A DNA stretch of 6,784 nucleotides, from positions 1 to 6,784 of the forward strand of contig PFTZ01000106.1 in the NCBI GenBank assembly GCA_002789815.1, in the 5' to 3' direction. This document shows, one piece after another, positions 1-6,253 of the stretch. Positions within the stretch are counted from its first letter, which is position 1, and each line of letters opens with the position of its first letter. The notes under the pieces are model-generated. The model ran no database searches. It worked only from the letters and a program-made list of their open reading frames with translations, and was not told the origin of the DNA. The position numbers and the translations under genes are program-made. Origin of the DNA: Candidatus Berkelbacteria bacterium CG_4_9_14_3_um_filter_39_23 (GTDB taxonomy: Bacteria; Patescibacteriota; UBA1384; GWA2-35-9; CG2-30-39-44).

Positions 1-69
1 CGAGACACTAATACTTACCTTGCTAATCTAAGGTTAGAATTGATGAAATCACTTGCGTTGCAACCATGA
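1..69 (+). CDS. Possible C-terminal tail of a plus-strand gene (partial)
   Basis: Frame 1 is open from the window edge to TGA at 67-69 and would encode the last 22 residues of a protein (ending ...LMKSLALQP). A strong plus-strand intrinsic terminator begins about 30 nt after the stop, as expected for a gene end converging on uvrA. Only 22 codons are visible and an open stretch this short can occur by chance; the other two plus frames have stops sooner. No family can be recognised. Confidence 0.3.
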   Translation, partial: RDTNTYLANLRLELMKSLALQP

Positions 70-97
70 AACATTACTAGAAACAAAACCTACCCTC

Positions 98-135
98 AAT
101 GCGAATATTAGCATAAAAACTTATTCGCATTTTTT
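98..135 (+). terminator. Rho-independent terminator, plus strand
   Basis: AATGCGAATA (98-107) pairs perfectly with TATTCGCATT (122-131) across a 14-nt loop, and the second arm runs into a six-T tract (130-135). The T tract is on the plus strand only, so it should terminate a gene entering from the left edge. uvrA, converging from the right, has no equally clear terminator of its own; the same hairpin read on the minus strand lacks an immediate T run. Confidence 0.75.
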
Positions 136-274
136 GATTAAAATGAACTGATATTTTAAATTTTTTTGTTTTTGTAAATTTGGCTTTTGTAGGGGGGTAT
201 TAGGGGACGCTTCACTTTTACCCTGATGATTTGGCTTTTAATTAGTTATAAATTTTACTTTTACTACGCTGTTT
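136..274. other. AT-rich intergenic spacer downstream of uvrA
   Basis: No gene is visible. The spacer contains two copies of the 11-mer ATTTGGCTTTT (178-188 and 229-239), 51 bp apart, and a short G-rich patch (191-206) with only two G runs. The stop codon of uvrA lies at its right edge. No function is assigned. Confidence 0.5.
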
Positions 275-3121
275 TTACTTTTTCATTTTTAATTTTAACT
301 TTAAAAACTTTCCTGTCTCGCTCTCCGCGCTTTGCGCCACTGCCTCTGGCGCGCCCTCGGCAATTAATTCACCACCCGCGTCTCCACCTTCGGGTCCGAG
401 ATCAATTACCCAATCGCAATTTTTTACCACTTCCATATTATGCTCAATCACTACCACCGAATTTCCGTTATCTGCTAATTGATGAAGAACTTTGAGCAAT
501 TTTTCAATATCGCTAAAATGAAGCCCAACGGTCGGCTCGTCTAAAATATACATTGTCCTGCCAGTTTGCCTTTTTGACAACTCGCTAGCAAGCTTTATTC
601 TCTGTGCCTCACCGCCAGAGAGCGTGGTCGCTTGCTGACCTAAATGAATATAACCTAGTCCGACATCAACTAATGTTTTTAATTTATCGCAAATTGAAGG
701 AATATTTTTAAAAATTTCATACGCCTGGCTCACCGTCATTTCCAAAACTTCGGAGATATTGTTTTCTTTCCATTTAACTTCCAATGTTTCGCGATTAAAT
801 CTTTTTCCCTTGCAAACTTCACATTCAACATACACATCCGGCAAAAAATGCATTTCAATTTTTATCACGCCATCACCCTTGCATGTTTCGCACCGACCGC
901 TTGCCACATTAAACGAAAATCTGCCAGGCGCATAGCCCCTGCTTCGCGCCTCAACCGTTTGGCAAAACAGCTCCCTAATCGGAGTGAAGACTCCAGTGTA
1001 AGTAGCGGGATTGGAGCGAGGCGTGCGTCCGATCGGATTTTGGTCGATGATGACGATTTTGTCTAAATACTCATACCCCTCGATCCGTTCGTGTTTTCCC
1101 GCCACCACCCGCGAATGCATAATTTTGCGCGCCAGCGCTTTGTATAAAACCTCATTGACAAGCGTTGACTTGCCAGAGCCAGATACGCCCGTCACCCCCA
1201 CCATCAACCCGAGCGGTATATGCACTGTTAAATTTTTCAAATTATTTTCCGTTGCCCGCCAAATACTGAGGCGCTTGCCATTACCAGCGCGTCTTTGACT
1301 CGGCACTTCAATTTTTTTATTGCCGAGTAAATAATCAATAGTCACTGATTTTACTTTAGCAGATTTAATTTTTTCAACTGGTAAATTCGCCACCACTTTA
1401 CCGCCATCAATCCCAGCGCCCGGACCAATATCAATCAAATAATCGCTCCGCCAAATCGTGTCTTCGTCATGCTCAACAATTAACACGCTATTGCCTAGCT
1501 CTTTTAAAAACTCTAGCGAATCCAGCAATCGATGATTGTCGCGCGGATGCAATCCGATGGTTGGCTCGTCCAAAACATATAAAACGCCAGTCAAGCCCGA
1601 GCCGATTTGGCTTGCTAGACGAATTCTTTGCGACTCACCGCCAGATAAAGTATTGGCAGAGCGATTAAGCGTCAAGTAATTAAGTCCCACATCTTCTAAA
1701 AATTTCAAGCGACTTTTAATTTCTTTAATCACCCGAGCGCCGATCGCCAGATCCCGCTCGCTAACAATCATTTTTTGAAAAAATTGATATGTCTTTGAAA
1801 TACTAGACTCAGAAATTTCCGAGATATTTTTCCCGCCAATTAAGACCGATAAAGCGAATTTATTTAAGCGCGCGCCACAACAATCATCGCATAATTTTTC
1901 GTTCATATATTTTTCAATTTCCTTGCGAATGTATTCTGATTGCGTTTCCCTATATCGCCGTTTCAAATTATTGACAATTCCCTCAAAACGGATATACATA
2001 ATATTTTTATGTCCGCGTGAATACCACTCATAAGGAATTTTTTTATCGGTTCCATAAAAAATTATTTCAATTATTTCGCGTGGCAAATTCTTGACCGCCG
2101 TAGTCAAGGAAAAATGATGAACGCGCGAGAGCTGGCTGAGCATTTTAGCATACCAGCCATTTACTCGCCACGAATATGGCAATATACCCCCTTCGTCAAT
2201 TGATAAATTTCTATTAGGCGCGACTAGATCCTCGTCAATCTCGCGCGAAAAGCCCAAACCATTGCATTTCTTGCACGCGCCAAATGGCGAGTTAAACGAA
2301 AAAAGTCGTGGGGTAATTTCCGAAAAAGCCAAACCGCATTTTTTACACGACAGCTCTTTTGACATTTTAAATTCATTTTTTTGAATTTTTAAAACAATCG
2401 TACCCGTGCCATACTCCAGCGCTGTTTCCACCGATTCGGTTAGTCGTTGACGAAAAGTTAAAATTTTTAACCTCTCAATTTTGATTTCATCAATCATAAC
2501 TTCAATGGTATGCTTTTTGTATCGGCTCAGTATTGGCAGATTTTCTGTAAAATAGAATTTACCATTCACTCTAATTTTCAAAAAACCTTGCTTTTTTATT
2601 TCGTCGATCAAGCTGTGGTACTCGCCTTTTCTTTCACTGATAACCAGCGACAGAATTTGCGCAGAAATAATTTGATCTTTTGTTTTCACCAGCTCTTTAA
2701 AGATATTATCAATCATTTGATCAATGGAGAGCTTTTCAATCGGTATATGGCAAGCAGGGCAATAGGGCTTGCCGATGCGCGCGTACAAAACTCTCAAATA
2801 ATCGTGAATTTCCGTGACCGTGCCAACAGTTGAGCGCGGATTGTGAGAACGGGTTTTTTGGTCAATAGAAATTGAAGGTGAAAGTCCGTCAATTTCGTCC
2901 ACATCCGGCTTTTCCATTTGCCCCAAAAACTGGCGGGCGTAGCTTGAGAGCGATTCAATGTAGCGCCTCTGCCCTTCGGCAAAAATCGTATCAAAAACCA
3001 AGCTCGATTTGCCTGAGCCAGATATGCCAGTGAACACCACCATTTTATTTTTTGGAATATCTAAATCTATATTTTTCAGGTTATGTTCACGGGCGCCTCG
3101 AATTTTAATATAATTATCCAT
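275..3121 (-). CDS. uvrA: UvrABC excinuclease subunit A
   Basis: UvrA is the ATP-dependent damage sensor of nucleotide-excision repair; as a dimer it scans DNA and loads UvrB at lesions. The 948-residue length is normal for the family. Visible in order: Walker A GISGSGKSS (32-40); a Cys pair near 121 (CPAC); the first zinc module, CKKC near 258 paired with CKKC near 284; first ABC signature LSGGESQ (~492) and Walker B LDEPTIGLHP (~519); second Walker A GVSGSGKST (~647); C-terminal zinc finger CETC/CEVC (~745 and ~768); second signature LSGGEAQ (~835), Walker B LDEPTVGLH (~860) and the IEH switch. All catalytic motifs look intact. The ATG start gives the standard N-terminus (IRGAREHNLKN). There is no Shine-Dalgarno sequence; the predicted promoter puts transcription start 2-3 nt before the ATG, so the mRNA may be leaderless. 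No LexA-like box is seen upstream. The stop is TAA. Confidence 0.98.
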   Translation of the reverse strand: MDNYIKIRGAREHNLKNIDLDIPKNKMVVFTGISGSGKSSLVFDTIFAEGQRRYIESLSSYARQFLGQMEKPDVDEIDGLSPSISIDQKTRSHNPRSTVGTVTEIHDYLRVLYARIGKPYCPACHIPIEKLSIDQMIDNIFKELVKTKDQIISAQILSLVISERKGEYHSLIDEIKKQGFLKIRVNGKFYFTENLPILSRYKKHTIEVMIDEIKIERLKILTFRQRLTESVETALEYGTGTIVLKIQKNEFKMSKELSCKKCGLAFSEITPRLFSFNSPFGACKKCNGLGFSREIDEDLVAPNRNLSIDEGGILPYSWRVNGWYAKMLSQLSRVHHFSLTTAVKNLPREIIEIIFYGTDKKIPYEWYSRGHKNIMYIRFEGIVNNLKRRYRETQSEYIRKEIEKYMNEKLCDDCCGARLNKFALSVLIGGKNISEISESSISKTYQFFQKMIVSERDLAIGARVIKEIKSRLKFLEDVGLNYLTLNRSANTLSGGESQRIRLASQIGSGLTGVLYVLDEPTIGLHPRDNHRLLDSLEFLKELGNSVLIVEHDEDTIWRSDYLIDIGPGAGIDGGKVVANLPVEKIKSAKVKSVTIDYLLGNKKIEVPSQRRAGNGKRLSIWRATENNLKNLTVHIPLGLMVGVTGVSGSGKSTLVNEVLYKALARKIMHSRVVAGKHERIEGYEYLDKIVIIDQNPIGRTPRSNPATYTGVFTPIRELFCQTVEARSRGYAPGRFSFNVASGRCETCKGDGVIKIEMHFLPDVYVECEVCKGKRFNRETLEVKWKENNISEVLEMTVSQAYEIFKNIPSICDKLKTLVDVGLGYIHLGQQATTLSGGEAQRIKLASELSKRQTGRTMYILDEPTVGLHFSDIEKLLKVLHQLADNGNSVVVIEHNMEVVKNCDWVIDLGPEGGDAGGELIAEGAPEAVAQSAESETGKFLKLKLKMKK

Positions 3122-3129
3122 ATTGTTGT

Positions 3130-3158
3130 ATAATATAAAAAAAGAGGGCTTTATTCAA
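3130..3158 (-). promoter_or_regulatory. uvrA promoter, overlapping the upstream terminator
   Basis: On the minus strand TTGAAT (3158-3153) and TATTAT (3135-3130) are separated by exactly 17 bp, a good sigma70-type pair. A start site about 7 nt downstream falls at 3123-3124, directly before the uvrA ATG (3121). The -35 hexamer lies in the loop and arm of the terminator hairpin and the T tract forms part of the spacer. Confidence 0.6.
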
Positions 3159-3164
3159 GCCCTC
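3137..3164 (-). terminator. Rho-independent terminator of the uvrB/small-ORF unit
   Basis: On the minus strand GAGGGCTT (3164-3157) pairs perfectly with AAGCCCTC (3151-3144) over a 5-nt GAATA loop, followed by seven T (3143-3137). It lies 33 nt past the stop of the 28-residue ORF and closes the unit that starts at uvrB. The plus strand has no T run after the hairpin, so it acts in one direction. Confidence 0.85.
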
Positions 3165-3196
3165 GATGCATAGTTTTTTAGATAAAAACGAAAAAA

Positions 3197-3283
3197 TTAG
3201 TTCCAAAATTCTCTGCCATCGTAGCAGAAACTAGGAAAAATAATGCTATAAGGATGCTTTATGTATTCTATCTGCGCTATCAT
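3197..3283 (-). CDS. 28-residue small protein with an exceptionally strong RBS
   Basis: The ORF starts at ATG 3283 and ends at TAA 3199-3197, giving a 28-residue product beginning MIAQIEYIKH and ending CYDGREFWN. It has one Cys, several aromatic residues, no signal peptide and no clear membrane segment. Support for translation is the upstream TAAGGAGGTGA (3298-3288), an 11-nt perfect complement to the usual 16S anti-Shine-Dalgarno, with GGAGG seven nt from the ATG. The ORF follows the zinc-motif ORF by 12 nt; that ORF's TAA is the first three bases of this RBS, so the two are probably coupled. A terminator follows 33 nt after the stop. I recognise no family; it could be a genuine microprotein or a leader peptide, though nothing translated follows before the terminator. 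The strength of the RBS argues against a chance ORF. Confidence 0.6.
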   Translation of the reverse strand: MIAQIEYIKHPYSIIFPSFCYDGREFWN

Positions 3284-3287
3284 TGGC

Positions 3288-3298
3288 TCACCTCCTTA
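3288..3298 (-). promoter_or_regulatory. Full-length Shine-Dalgarno of the 28-residue ORF
   Basis: TAAGGAGGTGA on the minus strand matches the complement of the common bacterial 16S rRNA 3' tail over 11 nt. This is the best RBS in the window and decides the start of the 28-residue ORF. The first three bases are also the stop codon of the preceding ORF. Confidence 0.75.
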
Positions 3299-3559
3299 AC
3301 GGGAAACGATATGTTCTTGGTCTAGTAAAATGGTAAATCTGGGGCTACATTCAGGCGCGCTTTTTTTATGTCGCGTTCTTGCTTTTGCTAACGCTCGCTC
3401 AACTCTAGTCTTAACAGCTTTTTGTGAATTAGCAATTGCGTCTGGGGAAGAATAATCCACCGGCACTCTGCGTAAACGAAATACATACTCCCTGGCACAA
3501 TTGTGGCACTGAATATGCAGTGCAATTGGAGTATTTCTCTCTTCCTAGCAGATTGACAT
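3296..3559 (-). CDS. Small zinc-motif protein with in-frame TAG at codon 5
   Basis: The frame runs from ATG 3559 to TAA 3298-3296, 87 positions plus stop. It reads MSIC, then TAG (3547-3545), then 82 open codons. Downstream is a Cys pair CHNC (18-21) followed by AREYVFRLRRVPVDYSSPD, a basic helix-rich stretch (about 44-66, rich in K, R and A) and a C-terminal segment ending RFTILLDQEHIVSR. The residue pattern looks like a real protein, probably a small zinc-ribbon or nucleic-acid-binding protein (inference). The start is supported by GAGGAGG (3574-3568) eight nt upstream and by a TAATG overlap with the preceding ORF. No standard start codon lies between the TAG and the Cys motif. Possible readings: recent nonsense mutation, sequencing error, UAG readthrough, or a 4-residue minigene with a non-AUG start further on. 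No family is recognised. Confidence 0.5.
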
Positions 3560-3735
3560 TACGCTTTCCTCCTCGCTTTATCGCGCTCTCTAAGTTGAAA
3601 AGCAATTCCACGACCCCACGATCTCAAACAACAGTCCTTTGGTATTGCTTCAATCGTCACTATAAGATCTTGTTTTGTGCATTGAGGATCGCTTGGAGAA
3701 AAAACATTATGCCAACGCTTCTGCCAAAAATGCAT
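3559..3735 (-). CDS. 58-residue hypothetical protein, translationally coupled to the next ORF
   Basis: ATG 3735 to TAA 3561-3559; the TAA shares its last A with the ATG of the next ORF (TAATG), a classic coupling arrangement. The product begins MHFWQKRWHNVFSPSDPQC, contains a central DLIVTIEAIPKDCC and ends in a basic tail RERDKARRKA. Cysteines at about 19, 34 and 35 could bind metal. The nearest purine-rich RBS is AAGG about 12 nt upstream, which is long. The same frame stays open further upstream to the TGA at 3774-3772, and beyond that TGA continues into the cysteine-rich ORF that overlaps uvrB, so this may be the C-terminal half of a longer broken or recoded gene. The function is unknown; the position after uvrB suggests co-transcription with it. 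Confidence 0.5.
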   Translation of the reverse strand: MHFWQKRWHNVFSPSDPQCTKQDLIVTIEAIPKDCCLRSWGRGIAFQLRERDKARRKA

Positions 3736-3771
3736 CTTTTCAAATAACCTTCTTTCCGGCTGATTATTTTT

Positions 3772-3873
3772 TCAAATAACTCTGCCAGTGTAAGGAAACC
3801 TGACCTCGCAACCGCAATTGCAACACCTAAAAACAACTTCAGATGTTTCGCTTATACCCTACGGTACTTTCAT
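3772..3873 (-). pseudogene. Cysteine-rich small ORF with in-frame TAG, overlapping the uvrB 3' end
   Basis: ATG 3873 is preceded by AAGGGGGG (3888-3881), seven nt upstream, and lies inside the last 35 nt of uvrB in another frame. It reads MKVP, TAG (3861-3859), then GISETSEVVFRCCNCGCEVR and on through FPYTGRVI to TGA (3774-3772). The CCNCGC cluster aligns with the CHNCAR motif of the zinc-motif ORF downstream (shared CxNC, acidic E, then F), suggesting paralogous zinc modules. After the TGA the same frame continues into the 58-residue ORF and on to its TAA, so one 105-codon frame holds both a TAG and a TGA. I call it pseudogene-like because two in-frame stops are simplest to explain by decay, but recoding or assembly error remains open. 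Low confidence that a protein is made. Confidence 0.35.
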
Positions 3874-5866
3874 TGCTGTTCCCCCCTTGTCTCCCCATCT
3901 TTTCAAGTTCCTGAATTTCATCGCGGAGTAGTATCGCTAATTCAAAATCCAAATCACGGCTGGCGATTTTCATTTCCGCTTGTTTAGCTAAAATCGTTTT
4001 TTCAATTTGCTGATTGTCAAATAACACAAACTGCTCTAAACTTAACAATTTTTTCGCTTTTTGTCCAGTATCTTTAATCAAGCCCTTTGTAATATCCTCT
4101 ATATTTTTCTGAATCGTTTGCGGGGTGATACGATTCTTTTTATTGTATAAAATTTGTTTTTTCCTGCGACGGGTTGTTTCATCAATCGCTCTTTTCATAC
4201 TGCCCGTAATTTTATCCGCGTATAAAATTACCGTGCCGTCCGTGTTGCGCGCCGCGCGTCCGATAGTTTGGATTAGGCTAGTTTGCGAGCGGAGAAATCC
4301 TTCTTTATCAGCGTCGAGAATCGCGACCAACGACACCTCCGGCAAATCAAGTCCTTCGCGCAGTAAATTTACTCCTACAATAATATCAACCTCACCACGA
4401 CGAAGCTTGGTTAATTTTTCAATTCGCTCGAGTGTTTTAACGCCAGAGTGCAGATATTCAACCGCCAACTTTTTTTCTTTTAAATAATCAGTCAAATCTT
4501 CGGCTTGTTTTTTAGTCAAGGTCGTGACTAACACTCTCTGCTGTTTCGCAATCCGCTTTTCAATTTCACTGCACAAGTTTTCTATTTGATTGTCAGTCGG
4601 ACGGATTAATACTTGCGGATCTATGAGCCCGGTCGGACGGACGATTTGCTCGACAATTTGCGTTGATTTTTTTATTTCATACTCGCTGGGCGTGGCTGTT
4701 GTGTAGATTGTTTGAGGCATTTTTTTCTCAAATTCTTGAAAGTTAAGCGGACGATTATCAAGCGCTGACGGCAAGCGGAAACCGTGTTCGATTAAAGTTT
4801 GCTTGCGACTTTTATCGCCCGCATACATCGCGCCAATTTGTGGTACACAAACATGCGACTCGTCAATAATAAGCAAAAAATCTGGAGGGAAATAATCAAT
4901 CAATGTATGTGCCGGATCGCCTGGCTTTCGTCCGTCAAAATAACGCGAGTAATTTTCAATGCCATTGCAATAACCCACTTCGCGAATCATTTCCAAATCA
5001 TATTTAGTCCGCCTTTCCAAGCGATCGGCTTCCAGCAATTTAGCTTGCTGTTTGAATTTTGACACTTGCCTGTCGCACTCAATTTGAATTTGTTGCAATG
5101 CTTTTTCCAAATTTTCTTTTTCCGTTAAATAATGCTTGGCAGGAAAAATCACAACTTGCGACAACTCTTTTACCACTTGTCGGCTGACTAATTTGATTTC
5201 CAAAATTCTATCGACCAAGCCATTTTTAGTATAGACGCGAAAAAGGTTTTCCGCGCTTGGTGACTGAATTTCCAACATTGCGCCAATAATGCGAAAAGTG
5301 CCACGAAGCAAATCGTGCTGACGACGAGTATATTGCATAGCCACTAATTTTGCGATCGCTTTTTCGCGACCAAATGGCATTCCCGTTGCCAGCCACAAAA
5401 TTGTTTTTTCATAAATTTCAGGCGATCCGATATTGTAAATGCAGGAAACTGACGCCACCACAATCACGTCTTGGCGCGACAGGAGCGCCTGGGTGGCGCT
5501 ATGGCGAAGCCGGTCAATCTCCTCGTTGATCTGCGATTCCTTTTCAATGTAGCTATCGGTTGATGGCACATACGCTTCGGGCTGATAATAATCATAATAC
5601 GACACAAAATACTCAACCGCGCTGCGAGGAAAAAACTGGCGATATTCCTGCGTAAGTTGCGCGGCAAGAGTTTTGTTGTGGGCGATGACGAGAGTTGGTT
5701 TTTGAATTTTCTCAATTACATTGGCAATGGTAAAAGTTTTGCCAGATCCAGTCACTCCAAGTAGCGTCTGGTGTTTTTTACCACTTTTAATACCTTGAAC
5801 TAATTTTTTTATCGCTTCTGGCTGATCGCCCGACGGCTTAAAATTGGAGTGAAGTTTAAATTTCAT
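3839..5866 (-). CDS. uvrB: UvrABC excinuclease subunit B
   Basis: UvrB is the DNA-damage verifying helicase-like subunit that receives DNA from UvrA and recruits UvrC. I start it at ATG 5866, giving 675 residues, because MKFKLHSNFKPSGDQPEAI is the standard family N-terminus; a TTG nine codons upstream (5893) only adds an unconserved extension. Visible motifs: Walker A GVTGSGKT (~39); the damage-inserting beta-hairpin YYDYYQPEAYVPSTDSY (~90-106); Walker B DESH (~335); helicase motif VI QTIGRAARN (~535); a C-terminal UVR motif (~625-658). Domain 2 is divergent: FRIIGAM replaces the usual FRVRGEV. The tail after the UVR motif (about 20 residues ending VGYKRNI) overlaps the next ORF's start. No Shine-Dalgarno is present. 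The stop is TGA. uvrB leads the unit that runs through the small ORFs to the terminator at 3137-3164. Confidence 0.97.
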   Translation of the reverse strand: MKFKLHSNFKPSGDQPEAIKKLVQGIKSGKKHQTLLGVTGSGKTFTIANVIEKIQKPTLVIAHNKTLAAQLTQEYRQFFPRSAVEYFVSYYDYYQPEAYVPSTDSYIEKESQINEEIDRLRHSATQALLSRQDVIVVASVSCIYNIGSPEIYEKTILWLATGMPFGREKAIAKLVAMQYTRRQHDLLRGTFRIIGAMLEIQSPSAENLFRVYTKNGLVDRILEIKLVSRQVVKELSQVVIFPAKHYLTEKENLEKALQQIQIECDRQVSKFKQQAKLLEADRLERRTKYDLEMIREVGYCNGIENYSRYFDGRKPGDPAHTLIDYFPPDFLLIIDESHVCVPQIGAMYAGDKSRKQTLIEHGFRLPSALDNRPLNFQEFEKKMPQTIYTTATPSEYEIKKSTQIVEQIVRPTGLIDPQVLIRPTDNQIENLCSEIEKRIAKQQRVLVTTLTKKQAEDLTDYLKEKKLAVEYLHSGVKTLERIEKLTKLRRGEVDIIVGVNLLREGLDLPEVSLVAILDADKEGFLRSQTSLIQTIGRAARNTDGTVILYADKITGSMKRAIDETTRRRKKQILYNKKNRITPQTIQKNIEDITKGLIKDTGQKAKKLLSLEQFVLFDNQQIEKTILAKQAEMKIASRDLDFELAILLRDEIQELEKMGRQGGNSNESTVGYKRNI

Positions 5867-5882
5867 AAAATAATATGAGTAT

Positions 5883-5910
5883 ATTTTAATCAATAAATTA
5901 AAAAAATCAA
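5883..5910 (-). promoter_or_regulatory. Predicted uvrB promoter
   Basis: On the minus strand TTGATT (5910-5905) and TAAAAT (5888-5883) are 16 bp apart. The start site would be near 5876, about 10 nt before the uvrB ATG. An alternative -10, TATACT (5883-5878), would leave only a few nt of leader. Either way there is no room for, and no sign of, a Shine-Dalgarno. The region is AT-rich, so spurious matches are possible. No LexA-type operator is visible. Confidence 0.45.
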
Positions 5911-5938
5911 CTGACGACTAGAAATTTATTTAAAAAAT

Positions 5939-5947
5939 TGGTATAAT
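5939..5947 (+). promoter_or_regulatory. Extended -10 promoter of the tRNA array
   Basis: TGGTATAAT is a perfect extended -10 (TGN plus TATAAT) starting at 5939. No convincing -35 lies 16-18 bp upstream, which an extended -10 can tolerate. The predicted start is near 5954, about 17 nt before tRNA-Arg(UCG). It is divergent from the uvrB promoter. Confidence 0.65.
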
Positions 5948-5970
5948 TCTAAATATCTAATAATACTTAC

Positions 5971-6044
5971 GCGCCCTTAGCTCAGCGGATTAGAGCGTGT
6001 GGCTTCGAACCACAAGGTCGGGGGTTCAAATCCCTCAGGGCGCG
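5971..6044 (+). tRNA. tRNA-Arg (anticodon UCG)
   Basis: A complete 74-nt cloverleaf. The acceptor GCGCCCT pairs with AGGGCGC, D stem GCTC/GAGC, anticodon stem TGTGG/CCACA with loop CTTCGAA, and T arm GGGGG-TTCAAAT-CCCTC with one G-U pair. The anticodon TCG is at 6005-6007 and reads CGN-type arginine codons. The discriminator is G; CCA is not encoded. Confidence 0.96.
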
Positions 6045-6181
6045 AATTGACCGAATACCAGAAGCAATAGGTCGAATGTCAGATATGAAATTGTTGTGTT
6101 ATCAAAATAATTTTTATTGTTATTGAATGCTATTTCAACCCCATACTGCAATCTCAATTCCAATTTTTTAAATCTTCATAC
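6045..6181 (+). other. Spacer between tRNA-Arg and tRNA-Lys
   Basis: No ORF with a plausible start or RBS is visible. A short imperfect hairpin follows the tRNA (ATTGACC at 6046-6052 with GGTC-AAT near 6070-6077), possibly a processing or pausing structure. No strong promoter is seen, so tRNA-Lys is probably read from the tRNA-Arg promoter. Confidence 0.4.
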
Positions 6182-6253
6182 GGACCAGTAGCTCAGTGGT
6201 AGAGCAATTGCCTCTTAAGCAATTTGTCGTGGGTTCGATCCCCACCTGGTCCT
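6182..6253 (+). tRNA. tRNA-Lys (anticodon CUU)
   Basis: A complete 72-nt cloverleaf. The acceptor GGACCAG pairs with CTGGTCC, D stem GCTC/GAGC, anticodon stem ATTGC/GCAAT with loop CTCTTAA, T arm GTGGG-TTCGATC-CCCAC. The anticodon CTT is at 6214-6216 and reads AAG. CCA is not encoded. The discriminator position is T, unusual for a bacterial tRNA-Lys, which normally has A or sometimes G. Its 3' end is the origin of a palindrome and of a partial second copy downstream. Confidence 0.95.

Noticed and set aside
191..206. G-rich patch as a possible G-quadruplex
   Set aside because: Only two G runs are present, which is not enough for an intramolecular quadruplex.
3429..3611. A 60-codon minus-strand ORF in another frame of the cassette
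   Set aside because: It overlaps two better-supported frames completely and has no RBS; its frame spans the RBS and start of the zinc-motif ORF.
3436..3747. A 103-codon plus-strand ORF opposite the small-ORF cassette
   Set aside because: Its translation is not protein-like, it has no RBS, and the minus strand here has strong RBSs, start-stop coupling and a terminator.
3772..3774. Reassigned UGA (glycine code) or selenocysteine at the TGA between the first two small ORFs
   Set aside because: uvrA and uvrB have no in-frame TGA over more than 1,600 codons, so a genome-wide UGA reassignment is unlikely; no obvious SECIS-like hairpin or redox context is seen for selenocysteine.
4125..4487. Plus-strand ORFs inside uvrB and uvrA
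   Set aside because: These are antisense shadows of long, clearly conserved genes with no RBS or family resemblance.
5867..5893. Upstream TTG start for uvrB
   Set aside because: It adds nine residues outside the family's normal N-terminus, and the predicted promoter -10 would lie inside the coding region.
3122..5970. LexA/SOS operators upstream of uvrA or uvrB
   Set aside because: No CTGT-N8-ACAG or GAAC-N4-GTTC type palindrome was found near either start.
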